A stretch of 64,000 bases of DNA, from NCBI GenBank assembly GCA_964567435.1, contig CAZMMQ010000009.1, positions 24,943-88,942 on the forward strand. Reading direction: 5' to 3'. This document shows, piece after piece, positions 9,601 to 19,103 of this stretch. Positions within the stretch are counted from its first letter, which is position 1, and each line of letters opens with the position of its first letter. Below the pieces are notes generated by a model. The model worked only from the letters and a program-made list of their open reading frames with translations. It was not told the DNA's origin and made no database searches. The stretch comes from RFSX01 sp964567435 (GTDB taxonomy: Bacteria > Bacteroidota > Bacteroidia > Chitinophagales > Saprospiraceae). A program made the translations under genes and the position numbers.

Positions 9601-12081
9601 CTAAATTCTGAATTGTGTTCCAAAGAAAACACCCAAATCCCACCCTTGGAAACAAGTATCGCAAGTCTCTTTGTTCCACACAAAGTCTACCCTAAAAAAT
9701 CTAAAAGCACCAAACCCTATCTTATCCAGACCAATGTGAAATTCTTGGTAAAAGGGATTATCGGAAGTAACTAAGTACTTGTAACCACCCACCAAGGAAA
9801 AGCCTAATCGCCTAATTCCTGGAATCTTATCAAGCAAGTATCCATCAAAATTATGTTGGAAATGCCCACTAAAAAACGAATCAGCTGTACTGAATCGATA
9901 GGGATCTAACTTTAAATATCGACCTATATATGTCGGTTTATGCCCTACAAAATTCTGATCAGCAGAAAAGTGAAAATAGTCCATAAAATAATTGGGCTTC
10001 TCGTCACCCAAAAACGAACCTCCTATCAAAGACAATTCAAAGTTTCCATATAACCCTATACGCCAACGTTTGTCCGTTCTTGCATATAATAAGTGATAAT
10101 CGACATCTGCACCGAATACACTCTGAGCAGTCTTGTAATACAGACCAACTGTAGGCCAATCAGAATTCTGTCTCCATACACGGTAAGGGTATTTCCAAAT
10201 TTCTTGTTTGAAATTAAATATCAGATGTGCTCTAAATATTACAGCACTATGTGTAATAAAAGAGGGGTCATCGATATATAATCTTTCAGGATTATTAGAA
10301 GTAAATCCACGTTCAATTCTTTCTTGTGGTGTACGAAAATTATTTACAAGCGGAGAACGTCTTTCTATATTCAATGAGATACTACCTCTTAATCCAAATC
10401 CAAGTTGTCGTGTAGCCCTTAGTTGGGCATACCTCTTATTGTAAGCCTTCAAGTAATTTTCACCAAACCACCATGTTGTTATTGTATTAAGTCTTTCTGA
10501 AATAGTATTTACTCTACTAAATTGTACGACATCCTCTCCAACTTCAAAGGTTAGATAAAGATCATTAACTCTATCAAAAAGATAGTTAGCACCAAGGATT
10601 GGTCTTATTTTTTTCTCAGATAATCCACCATTTAGACTTCCGAAGACCCTAAGTCGGTTTGTCTTATGCTCATCATAATACTTAGTATACCTAACATCAA
10701 TTGAAGTATTCCATCCTTGGATAGTATTTAATTGAATTTGACTTACAGGAGATTTAATATCAATTGATGATTTTAATTGAGAATTCTGGTACTTATAGCC
10801 ATTTAACAACTTAAGTAGTCCAATTTTATTCGCGACACGATCAATTGAATCAAGATATTCAGGACTACTTCTTACTACTTGTATGCTATCTTTTTCATGA
10901 TAATCTATGCGTTCTTCATCCGTAAGTGGAATAGGTCTAACCTCCTCCCAATAAGTATCCTGCTTTTTATTGGCTTCTTCGAGAACTTCATAAGTAACAT
11001 TGTCAAATATATCAGATTTGACCAGTCCAAATATATAGCCAGAGTATACTCCTGCGAAACTACCCTCAGCTTTAAATCCTAAAAGTCCTACTTTATAACT
11101 AACCACATTAGACAATGGGACCCATACATTTTGTTCAACCGGTGCAAGAGTCTGGACAATTCTAAGTGTATCAATAAAAGGAAGATCAGTCGCATCTTTG
11201 GACGCAATAACATTTACTGCATTAATACTCCAACTCTTCTCATTAATATAAATGTATCCTGAGAAACATTTTTCATAAGGATTTTTAGGCGTAACCTTTA
11301 TTTTATTGACCAGTTGACCTAAATTATCGAGACTTGCACCCTCCAATTTATACTCATAGTAACTCAATGCATTCGAAGCAATTGGAGAAATAATCCCCTT
11401 ATTTAATACGACTAGATTTCTATAGAAGTTGAAATCCATTTCCTGGGCACTATTAAAACTATAGCCTAAATCATCTCCACTTATCTTTGAAGAATACAAT
11501 ATTTCTTTAGACTTTCCATCCTTAAAGTATACTTTAGAAATAGACTCTGAAAGATATACAACACCAACTCCAGTTGAGTCTATTGCACCATCAGCATCAC
11601 CTACATCTATGCCAAGCACCTTGTCTGGACTCTCCGTTAATTTCAAAAATCCTTTGACATATGCATCACTCTCATAATTATCGAATTGGCTAAGATGTGT
11701 TTTTCTTTTCGCTTGAGCTTTCCGAATAATTTCGTAAGCTGGATCTTCGGCATTAGCTAAAATAGTAATATCATCTAACGCATATACTTTCTCAGAAAGA
11801 ACAACATTCTTAGATAATCCGACACCATCATAACTAATAGGTTCTTCGAGAATGTCATAGCCTAGATATTGAAAGACTAATATATGCTCACCAGCTTGTA
11901 ATTGGAGTCGGTAGTTTCCATCACCATTTGTAGTTGTGCCTATAGATGTTCCTTTGAGATATACATTGACATAAACCAATGGAGTACCATTACCATCAGT
12001 TACAACACCTGTTACTTGTGAGTACAAAGTACTACATGATAGAACAGCAAAAAAAAATAATATTCGAATCAGTTGGTTCAC
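9601..12081 (-). CDS. DUF5686 outer-membrane protein with carboxypeptidase-regulatory-like domain
   Basis: A GTG at 12081 is the preferred start. It gives a signal peptide (NQLIRILFFFAVLSCSTLYSQ) and sits 13 bases after the upstream stop, whereas the longer frame back to 12207 would overlap the DUF4249 gene by over 100 bases. The protein has 826 residues. Residues ~23-100 form a CarboxypepD_reg-like domain (VTGVVTDGNGTPLVYVNVYLKG). The rest matches the DUF5686 family in pattern, and its alternating aromatic C-terminal strands end in Phe-Arg-Ile, as expected of an outer-membrane barrel. Its biochemical role is unknown. The gene order of TonB receptor, DUF4249 and DUF5686 suggests one surface transport or binding unit. 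Confidence 0.8.
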   Translation of the reverse strand: MNQLIRILFFFAVLSCSTLYSQVTGVVTDGNGTPLVYVNVYLKGTSIGTTTNGDGNYRLQLQAGEHILVFQYLGYDILEEPISYDGVGLSKNVVLSEKVYALDDITILANAEDPAYEIIRKAQAKRKTHLSQFDNYESDAYVKGFLKLTESPDKVLGIDVGDADGAIDSTGVGVVYLSESISKVYFKDGKSKEILYSSKISGDDLGYSFNSAQEMDFNFYRNLVVLNKGIISPIASNALSYYEYKLEGASLDNLGQLVNKIKVTPKNPYEKCFSGYIYINEKSWSINAVNVIASKDATDLPFIDTLRIVQTLAPVEQNVWVPLSNVVSYKVGLLGFKAEGSFAGVYSGYIFGLVKSDIFDNVTYEVLEEANKKQDTYWEEVRPIPLTDEERIDYHEKDSIQVVRSSPEYLDSIDRVANKIGLLKLLNGYKYQNSQLKSSIDIKSPVSQIQLNTIQGWNTSIDVRYTKYYDEHKTNRLRVFGSLNGGLSEKKIRPILGANYLFDRVNDLYLTFEVGEDVVQFSRVNTISERLNTITTWWFGENYLKAYNKRYAQLRATRQLGFGLRGSISLNIERRSPLVNNFRTPQERIERGFTSNNPERLYIDDPSFITHSAVIFRAHLIFNFKQEIWKYPYRVWRQNSDWPTVGLYYKTAQSVFGADVDYHLLYARTDKRWRIGLYGNFELSLIGGSFLGDEKPNYFMDYFHFSADQNFVGHKPTYIGRYLKLDPYRFSTADSFFSGHFQHNFDGYLLDKIPGIRRLGFSLVGGYKYLVTSDNPFYQEFHIGLDKIGFGAFRFFRVDFVWNKETCDTCFQGWDLGVFFGTQFRI

Positions 12082-12094
12082 AATAACTTCAATT

Positions 12095-13015
12095 CTATTG
12101 GACAATATATCTTGTTTGTATTGCAAGACCCAGGTTACCTTGTGCATTATTGACATTGGAACTAACTTGTACCGGTGAAGCAAAGGGTACACCGTTAGTT
12201 GCATCAAATCTTTCTAAACTTCTGGAGAAATTAAACGTCCCTTCGCTAATAGAGGACAGAATCAACTCTATGTAATCATCATCGTCAGGATTATAGAAAA
12301 ATCTTCTGAATCTAATTGTAATTGTTCTAGTCTCGCCATCAAATGTATCATCACTAATAAAGATATCATCTCGTGGAAAAGCTTTTTGTGCTATTGGATC
12401 TGTACTCTCCATATCGAATGTAGATGACAGAATACCTTGACGGCTCACTCGACCTGACAATTGATAATACCCAGGGCCATTAGCTAAATCTGTAATATCA
12501 AAACTAATACTACTCGCTTCTTCAAAGTCGCTAAGTAATCCTCCCTCCCTACTATACCTAAGATTAGAAAGCATTGCACCTTCCACTGGACAATCCAAAG
12601 TTGTCTCAGAACTGTCAAAGTCAGGATGCTCTACCAAAAAGGTATAACTCTCTCCAGCCTCAATAAAAGTGGTGTCCGGAAAGAGTAGAATAAAGTCACC
12701 TTTTGGCGTATCTGTTCCTGGAAATGTATCGAATTGTGAGTTCACTTCTATTCCATTACTTAACTTAGTTATTGAAACAAATGCATCATCTACAGCAAAA
12801 TCTTCAGCATCTGAATCAGTGAGTATGCCTAAGTTTCTTCCTATTTCTAAATTTAATAATGGTTCTCCTGCATTTACAAATCCTGTTACTGATAACTGAG
12901 AATCAAATTCAGGAGGATCTATTTCAATAACCGAAGAGAAACTATCGCCACATCCTTGGATAATTAAACAAGAAATAATTATATAAATAAGTATTATCAC
13001 TTTCATACCAATCAT
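12095..13015 (-). CDS. DUF4249 family lipoprotein
   Basis: This 306-residue protein has a lipoprotein signal with the modifiable Cys at residue 22 (CLIIQGC). After it comes the DUF4249 pattern: an IDPPEFDSQLSVTGFVNAG-type strand, then LEIGRNLGILTD and beta-rich repeats. The start at 13015 and a second Met three codons later are both plausible. It begins nine bases after the stop of the TonB-dependent receptor gene and is almost certainly cotranscribed with it. DUF4249 proteins are known as frequent companions of TonB receptors in Bacteroidota. They may be surface-exposed partners in the way SusD is for SusC, but no ligand is known. Confidence in the family is good and in function low. Confidence 0.85.
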   Translation of the reverse strand: MIGMKVIILIYIIISCLIIQGCGDSFSSVIEIDPPEFDSQLSVTGFVNAGEPLLNLEIGRNLGILTDSDAEDFAVDDAFVSITKLSNGIEVNSQFDTFPGTDTPKGDFILLFPDTTFIEAGESYTFLVEHPDFDSSETTLDCPVEGAMLSNLRYSREGGLLSDFEEASSISFDITDLANGPGYYQLSGRVSRQGILSSTFDMESTDPIAQKAFPRDDIFISDDTFDGETRTITIRFRRFFYNPDDDDYIELILSSISEGTFNFSRSLERFDATNGVPFASPVQVSSNVNNAQGNLGLAIQTRYIVQ

Positions 13016-13023
13016 TTTATATG

Positions 13024-15411
13024 TTAAAATGTGAAACTGTAATTAAAATAAGGAATTATAGGAAAGAGACTGCGTTGTCTTAATTGTCGTTCTGTAAATA
13101 CATTACCTCCATCATCAACGATTCTTACTCTATCTATCTCTATAAAAAACGGATTTTTTCTGTTGTAGGTATTATAAGCTCCAAAACTCCATGTCCGCTT
13201 ATGTTTTCTCTTCTGTTTGGAAAAGTTGATACCCACGTCCAGACGATGAAAAGGTGCCATTCGAAATCCATTTCTTTCTGCAAAATTATTAACCTCTATT
13301 GGTATTTGCGAGTTGCCATCCCTTACAAAAGTTCTGAAAGTATTAGACGGTAAGGTAACTGCATTCCCTGTTCCATACACCCATGTAGCGCTGACATTTA
13401 TCCTTTCGTTTATTTCATATTGTCCTACTAAAGAGATATCATGACGCCTGTCAAAGGTGAAAGGAAATTTCTCTCCCTCATTCAATTCTTCAAATTGTCT
13501 AAAAGTTTGAGACCAGGTATAGCCAATCCAACCTGTAAATCTACCTGTCTTTTTCTGCACAAATAACTCTATGCCATAAGCCTCTCCATCTCCCTGAATA
13601 ACTCGTTCGTCAAAGTCTCTAAATGAATTATCGAAGAATCCTTCTCCTTCTGCAAAGCTAACAAGATTCGAGGATCGTTTGTAAAAACCCTCGATGGTCA
13701 TGTCCAAATCTTTGGTCAACTTAAAGGCGTATCCTCCAGCTGCTTGCCATGATTGCTGAGGTAAAATATTTTCTGTAGATGGCACCCAAATATCTGTAGG
13801 CAAACCAATACCCTCATTAGACAACAGATTGATGAACTGAGTCATCGTTGCAAAGGAAGCTTTAATGGACTGGTGCTCATTCAATAAGTATCGGGCACTT
13901 ATTCTCGGCTGAAGAGATGTATAGGTCACTTCATTGACAAAAAATGAAGAAAAATGTAATCCAGCATTTACCTTCAATTTATCTGTCAGTGTGGCATCAT
14001 CTTCTATGTACACATTTATTTCTTGAGAAAATATGTTATCCTGACCTATCGTCGTATCGATATCAGCAAAGCCGTTAGGTATTCTTAATATGACATCAAA
14101 TTCTCCGGGAACAAAGCTGTGATGTATGAGCGCTAATCCTGCTTTGACAAAATGTTTTGGAGATAAATAATAATCAAAATCAATTTTAGCGGAAATATCA
14201 GCCACTCCCGAATTATAATTTAAGCCAAATTCTTCTGTTTCCTGTAACTGCACATCCTCCGTTCCAGCTCGAAAACCAACATCCAGCTCATATCGGGTAT
14301 ATGTCAAACTTGTATTACTAAACAGTTTTGGCGTCCATAGATGATTCCATCTTAATGCAGATGTTATATTACCCCATCCTAACGCGGACTCTCCAAAATC
14401 ACTAAAGTCAGAATCCTCTTCTCTGAAATTGAAAAAGAACCTATCTCGGCCTCCATACACACTAAAAAACAATCGGTCCCTGTCAGAAAATTTATGATTA
14501 ATCTTTGCATTCAAATCATAAAAAAAATAACCAAGATCGCCTTCCGTTTCATCCTGTCTAAATGATCTCCTTATAAATGGTCTGGCCAATACATCAATAT
14601 AAGTTCGTCTTCCAGACACAATAAAGGATGTCTTATCTGTCTTTATAGGTCCTTCAAGTGTTAACTTAGAAGCTACCAAACCAATAGAACCTGCGCCATG
14701 AAATTCCTTCATGTTCCCTTCCTTCATATTAATCTCGAGTACAGAAGATAATCTTCCTCCATATCTTGCTGGAAATCCACCCTTAATCAGTTTGACATCT
14801 TTGATTGCATCTGCATTAAACACAGAAAAGAAGCCAAATAAATGATTGACATTGTAAACAGGAACACCATCAAGTAGAATTAGATTCTGATCTGGACTAC
14901 CCCCTCTGACATATAACCCTGTTTGCCCTTCACTCCCCGATTGTACACCAGGCAATAACTGCAACGCTTTAATGATATCTACTTCTCCAAGTAAGGCTGG
15001 TACCTTTTTGATTTGTTTTATTGGCACCTCAATAGTGCTCATATTGCTTTCTTCAGCGATATTCTTCTGAGCACTGGCCACAATTTCGACCTCATCCAAT
15101 TGGTTAGAAACCTGAAGTGAGATATTTTGGGTGATATTGGCATTCAAATCTATATCTACCACAAATTCTTCGTAGCCTAAATAGGAAACTTGAAGTTTGA
15201 CTCTTCCAGCAGGTAAGGTCAAACTATAGAATCCAAAATTATTTGTTGTCGTACCAACATAAGTATCTCCATCAAAAACGTTGGCAGATATCAACTTCTC
15301 TAGGGAGCTCTCGTCACTCACATACCCACTTATCGTGAATTCTTGGGCCTGAATGGCATAAAAAAGAATCCAAAATGTACATATAAATGAAAGTATAGTC
15401 TTTTGAATCAT
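13024..15411 (-). CDS. TonB-dependent receptor with N-terminal regulatory-like domain
   Basis: This 795-residue outer-membrane receptor has a signal peptide ending near AIQAQ. A CarboxypepD_reg-like domain covers residues ~24-105 (ISGYVSDESSLEKLI, YVGTTTNNFGFYSLTLPAG). The plug domain covers ~110-245, with the conserved LYVRGGSPDQNLILLDGVPVY segment and GGFPARYGGRLSSVLEI. The barrel follows and ends in an aromatic FNYSFTF strand recognised by BAM. It imports a substrate using TonB-ExbBD energy; candidate ExbB/ExbD proteins are encoded at 59716-62005. No SusD gene is adjacent; a DUF4249 lipoprotein takes that place. Substrate unknown: no sugar-degrading genes, iron regulators or cofactor riboswitches lie nearby. 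Confidence 0.9.
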   Translation of the reverse strand: MIQKTILSFICTFWILFYAIQAQEFTISGYVSDESSLEKLISANVFDGDTYVGTTTNNFGFYSLTLPAGRVKLQVSYLGYEEFVVDIDLNANITQNISLQVSNQLDEVEIVASAQKNIAEESNMSTIEVPIKQIKKVPALLGEVDIIKALQLLPGVQSGSEGQTGLYVRGGSPDQNLILLDGVPVYNVNHLFGFFSVFNADAIKDVKLIKGGFPARYGGRLSSVLEINMKEGNMKEFHGAGSIGLVASKLTLEGPIKTDKTSFIVSGRRTYIDVLARPFIRRSFRQDETEGDLGYFFYDLNAKINHKFSDRDRLFFSVYGGRDRFFFNFREEDSDFSDFGESALGWGNITSALRWNHLWTPKLFSNTSLTYTRYELDVGFRAGTEDVQLQETEEFGLNYNSGVADISAKIDFDYYLSPKHFVKAGLALIHHSFVPGEFDVILRIPNGFADIDTTIGQDNIFSQEINVYIEDDATLTDKLKVNAGLHFSSFFVNEVTYTSLQPRISARYLLNEHQSIKASFATMTQFINLLSNEGIGLPTDIWVPSTENILPQQSWQAAGGYAFKLTKDLDMTIEGFYKRSSNLVSFAEGEGFFDNSFRDFDERVIQGDGEAYGIELFVQKKTGRFTGWIGYTWSQTFRQFEELNEGEKFPFTFDRRHDISLVGQYEINERINVSATWVYGTGNAVTLPSNTFRTFVRDGNSQIPIEVNNFAERNGFRMAPFHRLDVGINFSKQKRKHKRTWSFGAYNTYNRKNPFFIEIDRVRIVDDGGNVFTERQLRQRSLFPIIPYFNYSFTF

Positions 15412-15579
15412 ATGGCTGCTTATGATAGTGTTCTGGTACGAAGATATATCAATTGAGAAAAGTTAAGTATACCTTATTACTTTAACGACCATGGCAACAG
15501 ATAATTATTTCATTCTGAAATGAGTAAATTGCAGACCAACATAATATTCAATTAAGAAACATAACCGACACAAGTTTAT

Positions 15580-17310
15580 ATGGAAATTAAGTTTGGAGGC
15601 GCAGCCAGAATGGTAACGGGCAGTTCACATCTATTGACTTTAGATGATGGTTACAAAATATTACTAGACTGTGGGTTAGCGCAAGGAAAAGGTGCACACA
15701 TATGGGAGCTCAATAACCAATGGCATTTTGATGTTAAGGACATTGATTGTATGATTCTATCTCATGCTCACATAGACCATAGTGGCAGAATACCACAACT
15801 TGTAAAGGATGGATTTCGGGGTTCAATCCATAGCACGCATGCCACAAGAAGCTTATGTTCCATCATGCTACTGGATAGTGCTAAGATTCAAGAAAGAGAT
15901 GTCTCTTGGTACAATCAAAAATTAAGAAAGAAAAGAAAAAAGAAAAACCAAGATTTTCGAGTTTCTCTTTACAATTCTGAAGATGTAGGCCCAGCAATGG
16001 AGAAATTTGTAGGACATGGATACAATAATTGGTTTCAGATTAGAAAAGGTGTAGAAGTCCTCTTTAGAGATCAAGGTCATATTCTGGGTAGTGCCAGCGT
16101 AACGTTAAGATTAAAGCAAGGTCGAAAAACAACAATGGTTGGATTTACTGGTGATATAGGCAGACCAGACCGGCCAATACTGAGAGACCCTGTGCGCATG
16201 CCAGAAGTGGATTATTTAATCTGCGAATCTACCTATGGCGACAAGGAGCATGAGACGCCACCAGAGCAATCCGAATCCTTCCTCAAAATTGTAAAGGAAG
16301 CGTGTTGTACAAAAAAAGGAAAGTTAATTATTCCAGCATTCAGTATTGGAAGGACTCAAGAACTCGTCTACATGATGGATAAGTTGGAAACGGCTGGCTT
16401 GTTACCTAAAATCCCAGTCTACGTAGATAGTCCCCTAGCGGTGAATGCCACCCATATTTATGGAACCCATCCTGAGTGCTATGACAACAAGCTCCATGAA
16501 TACATGCTAGAGGACCCCAATCCATTTGGCTTTAATACTTTAAAGTATATTCGATCAGTCAATGAGTCCAAGCAACTCAATGCGATGAAAAAGCCTGCTA
16601 TTATTATCAGCTCTAGTGGAATGATGAATGCAGGTCGGATCAGACATCATCTTTATAATAATATAGAGAACCCTAAGTCAACCTTTTTAATTGTAGGGTA
16701 CTGTTCACCTGACACCGCAGGAGGTATGCTCAAAGCAGGAATAAAAGAGTTGAAGATATTTGGTGAGATTAAAAAAGTCAAAGCAACTATCAAAACCATG
16801 GATTCCTTTTCTGCACATGCAGATAGAAAGGAGATGGTTGACTTTCTTGATAATCAAAAAAAGCTCAAAAAAGTCTATTTGGTACACGGCGAATACGACG
16901 TGCAAAAAGCGTTTAAAAAGTACTTGACTAAGGAAGGGATTAAAGAAGTTGTCATCCCTAAATTGGGAGAAGAATATGATGTAAATGGAGGCAAGGTTAA
17001 TAAAACACAAAAGAAGAAATCCAAAGCCAAGCCAAAAACTCCAGCACCTAGAAAGAAAAAAGACTATCCAGCAAAAACCAAAAACAGAATAAATAACCTC
17101 GAAAAACAGACCAAGAAAAAAACGAAGAAAAAAGTCTCAGCTAAGAGTACTAAATCAGCAAAAAATTCTCCTAAGAAGTCTACTATTGTGCTTAAAGAGG
17201 CTATAAAAAAGAAAAAACAACAATCTGCTGAGAAATCTCCTCAAAAAAAGTACTCAAGAAAGAAGAAAAAGTCAGTCATGGATTCCAGTAATCACTGGAA
17301 GAAAAAATAA
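15580..17310 (+). CDS. Metallo-beta-lactamase fold beta-CASP nuclease-like protein with Lys-rich tail
   Basis: Residues 1-465 form a beta-CASP/RMMBL hydrolase. Metal-binding HAHIDH lies at 62-67, a second His is in GHILGSAS (~167), Asp is in FTGDIG (~193), and the RMMBL part has FSAHAD (~411) and LVHGEYDV (~436). Family members are RNases or CPSF73-like nucleases acting in the cytoplasm on RNA. Residues ~466-576 are an unusual low-complexity extension, about a third Lys with Ser, Pro and Ala, like bacterial histone H1-like tails, and probably bind nucleic acid. The gene is divergent from the TonB receptor across 168 bases. The 3' end is one base from the convergent queD stop. The exact RNA or DNA substrate cannot be told from sequence. 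Confidence 0.85.
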   Translation: MEIKFGGAARMVTGSSHLLTLDDGYKILLDCGLAQGKGAHIWELNNQWHFDVKDIDCMILSHAHIDHSGRIPQLVKDGFRGSIHSTHATRSLCSIMLLDSAKIQERDVSWYNQKLRKKRKKKNQDFRVSLYNSEDVGPAMEKFVGHGYNNWFQIRKGVEVLFRDQGHILGSASVTLRLKQGRKTTMVGFTGDIGRPDRPILRDPVRMPEVDYLICESTYGDKEHETPPEQSESFLKIVKEACCTKKGKLIIPAFSIGRTQELVYMMDKLETAGLLPKIPVYVDSPLAVNATHIYGTHPECYDNKLHEYMLEDPNPFGFNTLKYIRSVNESKQLNAMKKPAIIISSSGMMNAGRIRHHLYNNIENPKSTFLIVGYCSPDTAGGMLKAGIKELKIFGEIKKVKATIKTMDSFSAHADRKEMVDFLDNQKKLKKVYLVHGEYDVQKAFKKYLTKEGIKEVVIPKLGEEYDVNGGKVNKTQKKKSKAKPKTPAPRKKKDYPAKTKNRINNLEKQTKKKTKKKVSAKSTKSAKNSPKKSTIVLKEAIKKKKQQSAEKSPQKKYSRKKKKSVMDSSNHWKKK

Positions 17311-17311
17311 C

Positions 17312-17719
17312 CTAGGCCGGATACATCACATAATTACGTGGCGTCTCCCATAACTTGACGCCAATGTCATACTTCTCATCTATGTGCTCTCTGAGAATCT
17401 TATGGATATTATAGCAAATGAGTTCTGCACTAGGATTTTGGTTTTCAAATTCAGGGCATTCTAGATTTAAATTCTTATGATCATATCTGTCTTCTATATG
17501 AACCTTGATAAGGTGCTTAAGGTCTGCTAAATCGAATAAATAGCCTGTCTCTGGATTTAATTCTCCTGTCAATCTCACTTCCACTTCATAGTTGTGCCCG
17601 TGATAGTGGGGGTTATTGCATTTGCCAAATATCTTCTTATTCTTTTCATCACTCCAATGATCATTATGAAGTCTGTGGGCTGCATTGAAATGTGCTCTTC
17701 GAAATATGGATACTCTCAT
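17312..17719 (-). CDS. queD: 6-carboxytetrahydropterin synthase (QueD / PTPS family)
   Basis: This 135-residue enzyme of queuosine precursor synthesis converts dihydroneopterin triphosphate to 6-carboxytetrahydropterin. Zinc ligands are His15 (FNAAHRLH) and the two His of HGHNY (40 and 42). The catalytic Cys34 lies in FGKCNNPHYHGHNY, and a substrate-binding Glu lies in KLWETPRN. I chose the start at 17719, because MRVSIFRRAHFNAAHRL matches the family start and a TACCTTTG -7 element at 17747-17754 would overlap the upstream alternative at 17749. Other queuosine genes are not in the window. The protein could belong to a pterin-type PTPS branch, but the Cys-containing motif favours QueD. Confidence 0.9.
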   Translation of the reverse strand: MRVSIFRRAHFNAAHRLHNDHWSDEKNKKIFGKCNNPHYHGHNYEVEVRLTGELNPETGYLFDLADLKHLIKVHIEDRYDHKNLNLECPEFENQNPSAELICYNIHKILREHIDEKYDIGVKLWETPRNYVMYPA

Positions 17720-17746
17720 TATTTTAAGTCTCTTAATTATTGGAGG

Positions 17747-17754
17747 CAAAGGTA
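17747..17754 (-). promoter_or_regulatory. Putative -7 promoter element of queD
   Basis: The minus strand reads TACCTTTG, an exact match to the Bacteroidota sigma -7 consensus TAnnTTTG. It implies transcription starting near 17740 and a leader of about 20 bases. No clear TTG -33 element was found at the usual distance. Confidence 0.5.
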
Positions 17755-17854
17755 TAATAGAATTGCGAGCCTTGGTTGTGTCTTTTACAAATATAGATTA
17801 AGGCGCTGACTATGGTAATTCAGTTATTGTTAAGTTACTATCTTAGCTTCGTAG

Positions 17855-19000
17855 ATGAAATTTCAGGATATACCCGGTCAAACTTCTCTGAAATCATTTT
17901 TCTCAAAGATGATTTCTGACGAACGCGTCCCTCATGCCTTACTATTTGCAGGTGGAGAGGGCCATGGCAAACTTGCATTGGCATTGGGACTTACAATGTT
18001 ACTTCAGTGCAAAGACCGACTAGAAGGAAGTCCTTGCGGAAAATGCTCTAGTTGCAAAAGGGTCATATCACATATTCACCCAGATGTCCACTTTGCCTTT
18101 CCAGTCATTAAAAAAGACAAAATTCTGAGGTCTGATACGACCAGTCAACACTTTTTGGATGAGTGGAGATCATTCATCTCAGAAAATCCCTTTGGAGACA
18201 TCAATGATTGGTTACTCCATCTTAATGCTGTAGACAAGAGTCCTAATATCAATGTGGCGGAATGTAATCAGATAATCAAAAATCTCAGTCTCATGACTTT
18301 CGAGGGACCCTATAAGGTTCAAATTATCTGGTATGCTGAGTTACTAGGAAAGGAAGGAAATAGATTGCTCAAGTTAATAGAAGAGCCATCAGACGACACG
18401 ATAATTATACTCATCACTCATAATAGAAATCAAGTTTTAAATACTATAAGGTCGAGATGCCAGATCGTAAATGTACCTCCCTTAAATGATGAAGAATTGC
18501 GGAATTTCATATCACAACAACATGATTTATCAGAAGAAGATACAGACGAATTGACTTTTCTTTCCGCTGGCAACATTAGAAAAGCCAGATTTCTTGGCAG
18601 AAACAACGAACTCAATTATTCTGAAGACCTCATGGAATGGCTGAGAACAGCTTATGCCTGTGATCCTGAAAAAGTAGTAGAGTTTGTCAATGGGCTAGTG
18701 GCCAACGGCAAACAAGAGTTACTACACTTTCTTCAGTATGGGTGTCATTTCTTTAGGGAGTACCTACTTTTCATCAATACAAATGATATCTCTCGCCTTA
18801 GACTTACACATTCTGAAAAAGAAGTAGTAAAGAAAATGCAGAAAATCATAGATCATGACAAAACGGAAGCTGTTCATCTGTTATTAGAGAAAATGATTGG
18901 ATATATCAGTCGAAATTTATCGCTTAAATCTCTTGTTATGCAGATGACTTTAGAAATAAATATGATTTTGAGGTCAGAAGTCAATACCTTAGTAGATTAA
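17855..19000 (+). CDS. holB: DNA polymerase III delta-prime subunit (clamp loader)
   Basis: This 381-residue AAA+ protein is the delta-prime subunit that helps load the sliding clamp. A P-loop-like GGEGHGK occupies residues 33-39. The zinc-binding cysteines C52, C61, C64 and C67 lie in CGKCSSC and upstream of it. The segment GNRLLKLIEEPSDDTIIILITHN matches Walker B/sensor 1 of the family, and SRCQIV follows as the SRC motif. The Lys of the P-loop is present although delta-prime subunits often do not hydrolyse ATP. The length is normal. It is followed by ricT after 103 bases, the same order as holB-yaaT in Firmicutes. No promoter with a perfect -7 match was seen, but TATCTTAG lies ~20 bases upstream of the start. 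Confidence 0.88.
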   Translation: MKFQDIPGQTSLKSFFSKMISDERVPHALLFAGGEGHGKLALALGLTMLLQCKDRLEGSPCGKCSSCKRVISHIHPDVHFAFPVIKKDKILRSDTTSQHFLDEWRSFISENPFGDINDWLLHLNAVDKSPNINVAECNQIIKNLSLMTFEGPYKVQIIWYAELLGKEGNRLLKLIEEPSDDTIIILITHNRNQVLNTIRSRCQIVNVPPLNDEELRNFISQQHDLSEEDTDELTFLSAGNIRKARFLGRNNELNYSEDLMEWLRTAYACDPEKVVEFVNGLVANGKQELLHFLQYGCHFFREYLLFINTNDISRLRLTHSEKEVVKKMQKIIDHDKTEAVHLLLEKMIGYISRNLSLKSLVMQMTLEINMILRSEVNTLVD

Positions 19001-19103
19001 TCGGGTGAAGGTAAACTTCATTGTTTTTAGTTATAAAATCACTTTTCAGAATTACGGTGTCAGAATTGTAACTATCTGAAAATCAACATAAAAAAAGTAA
19101 TAG

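Noticed and set aside
12082..12207. Longer N-terminus of the DUF5686 protein
   Set aside because: It overlaps the upstream DUF4249 gene and would place a long non-signal segment before an obvious signal peptide.
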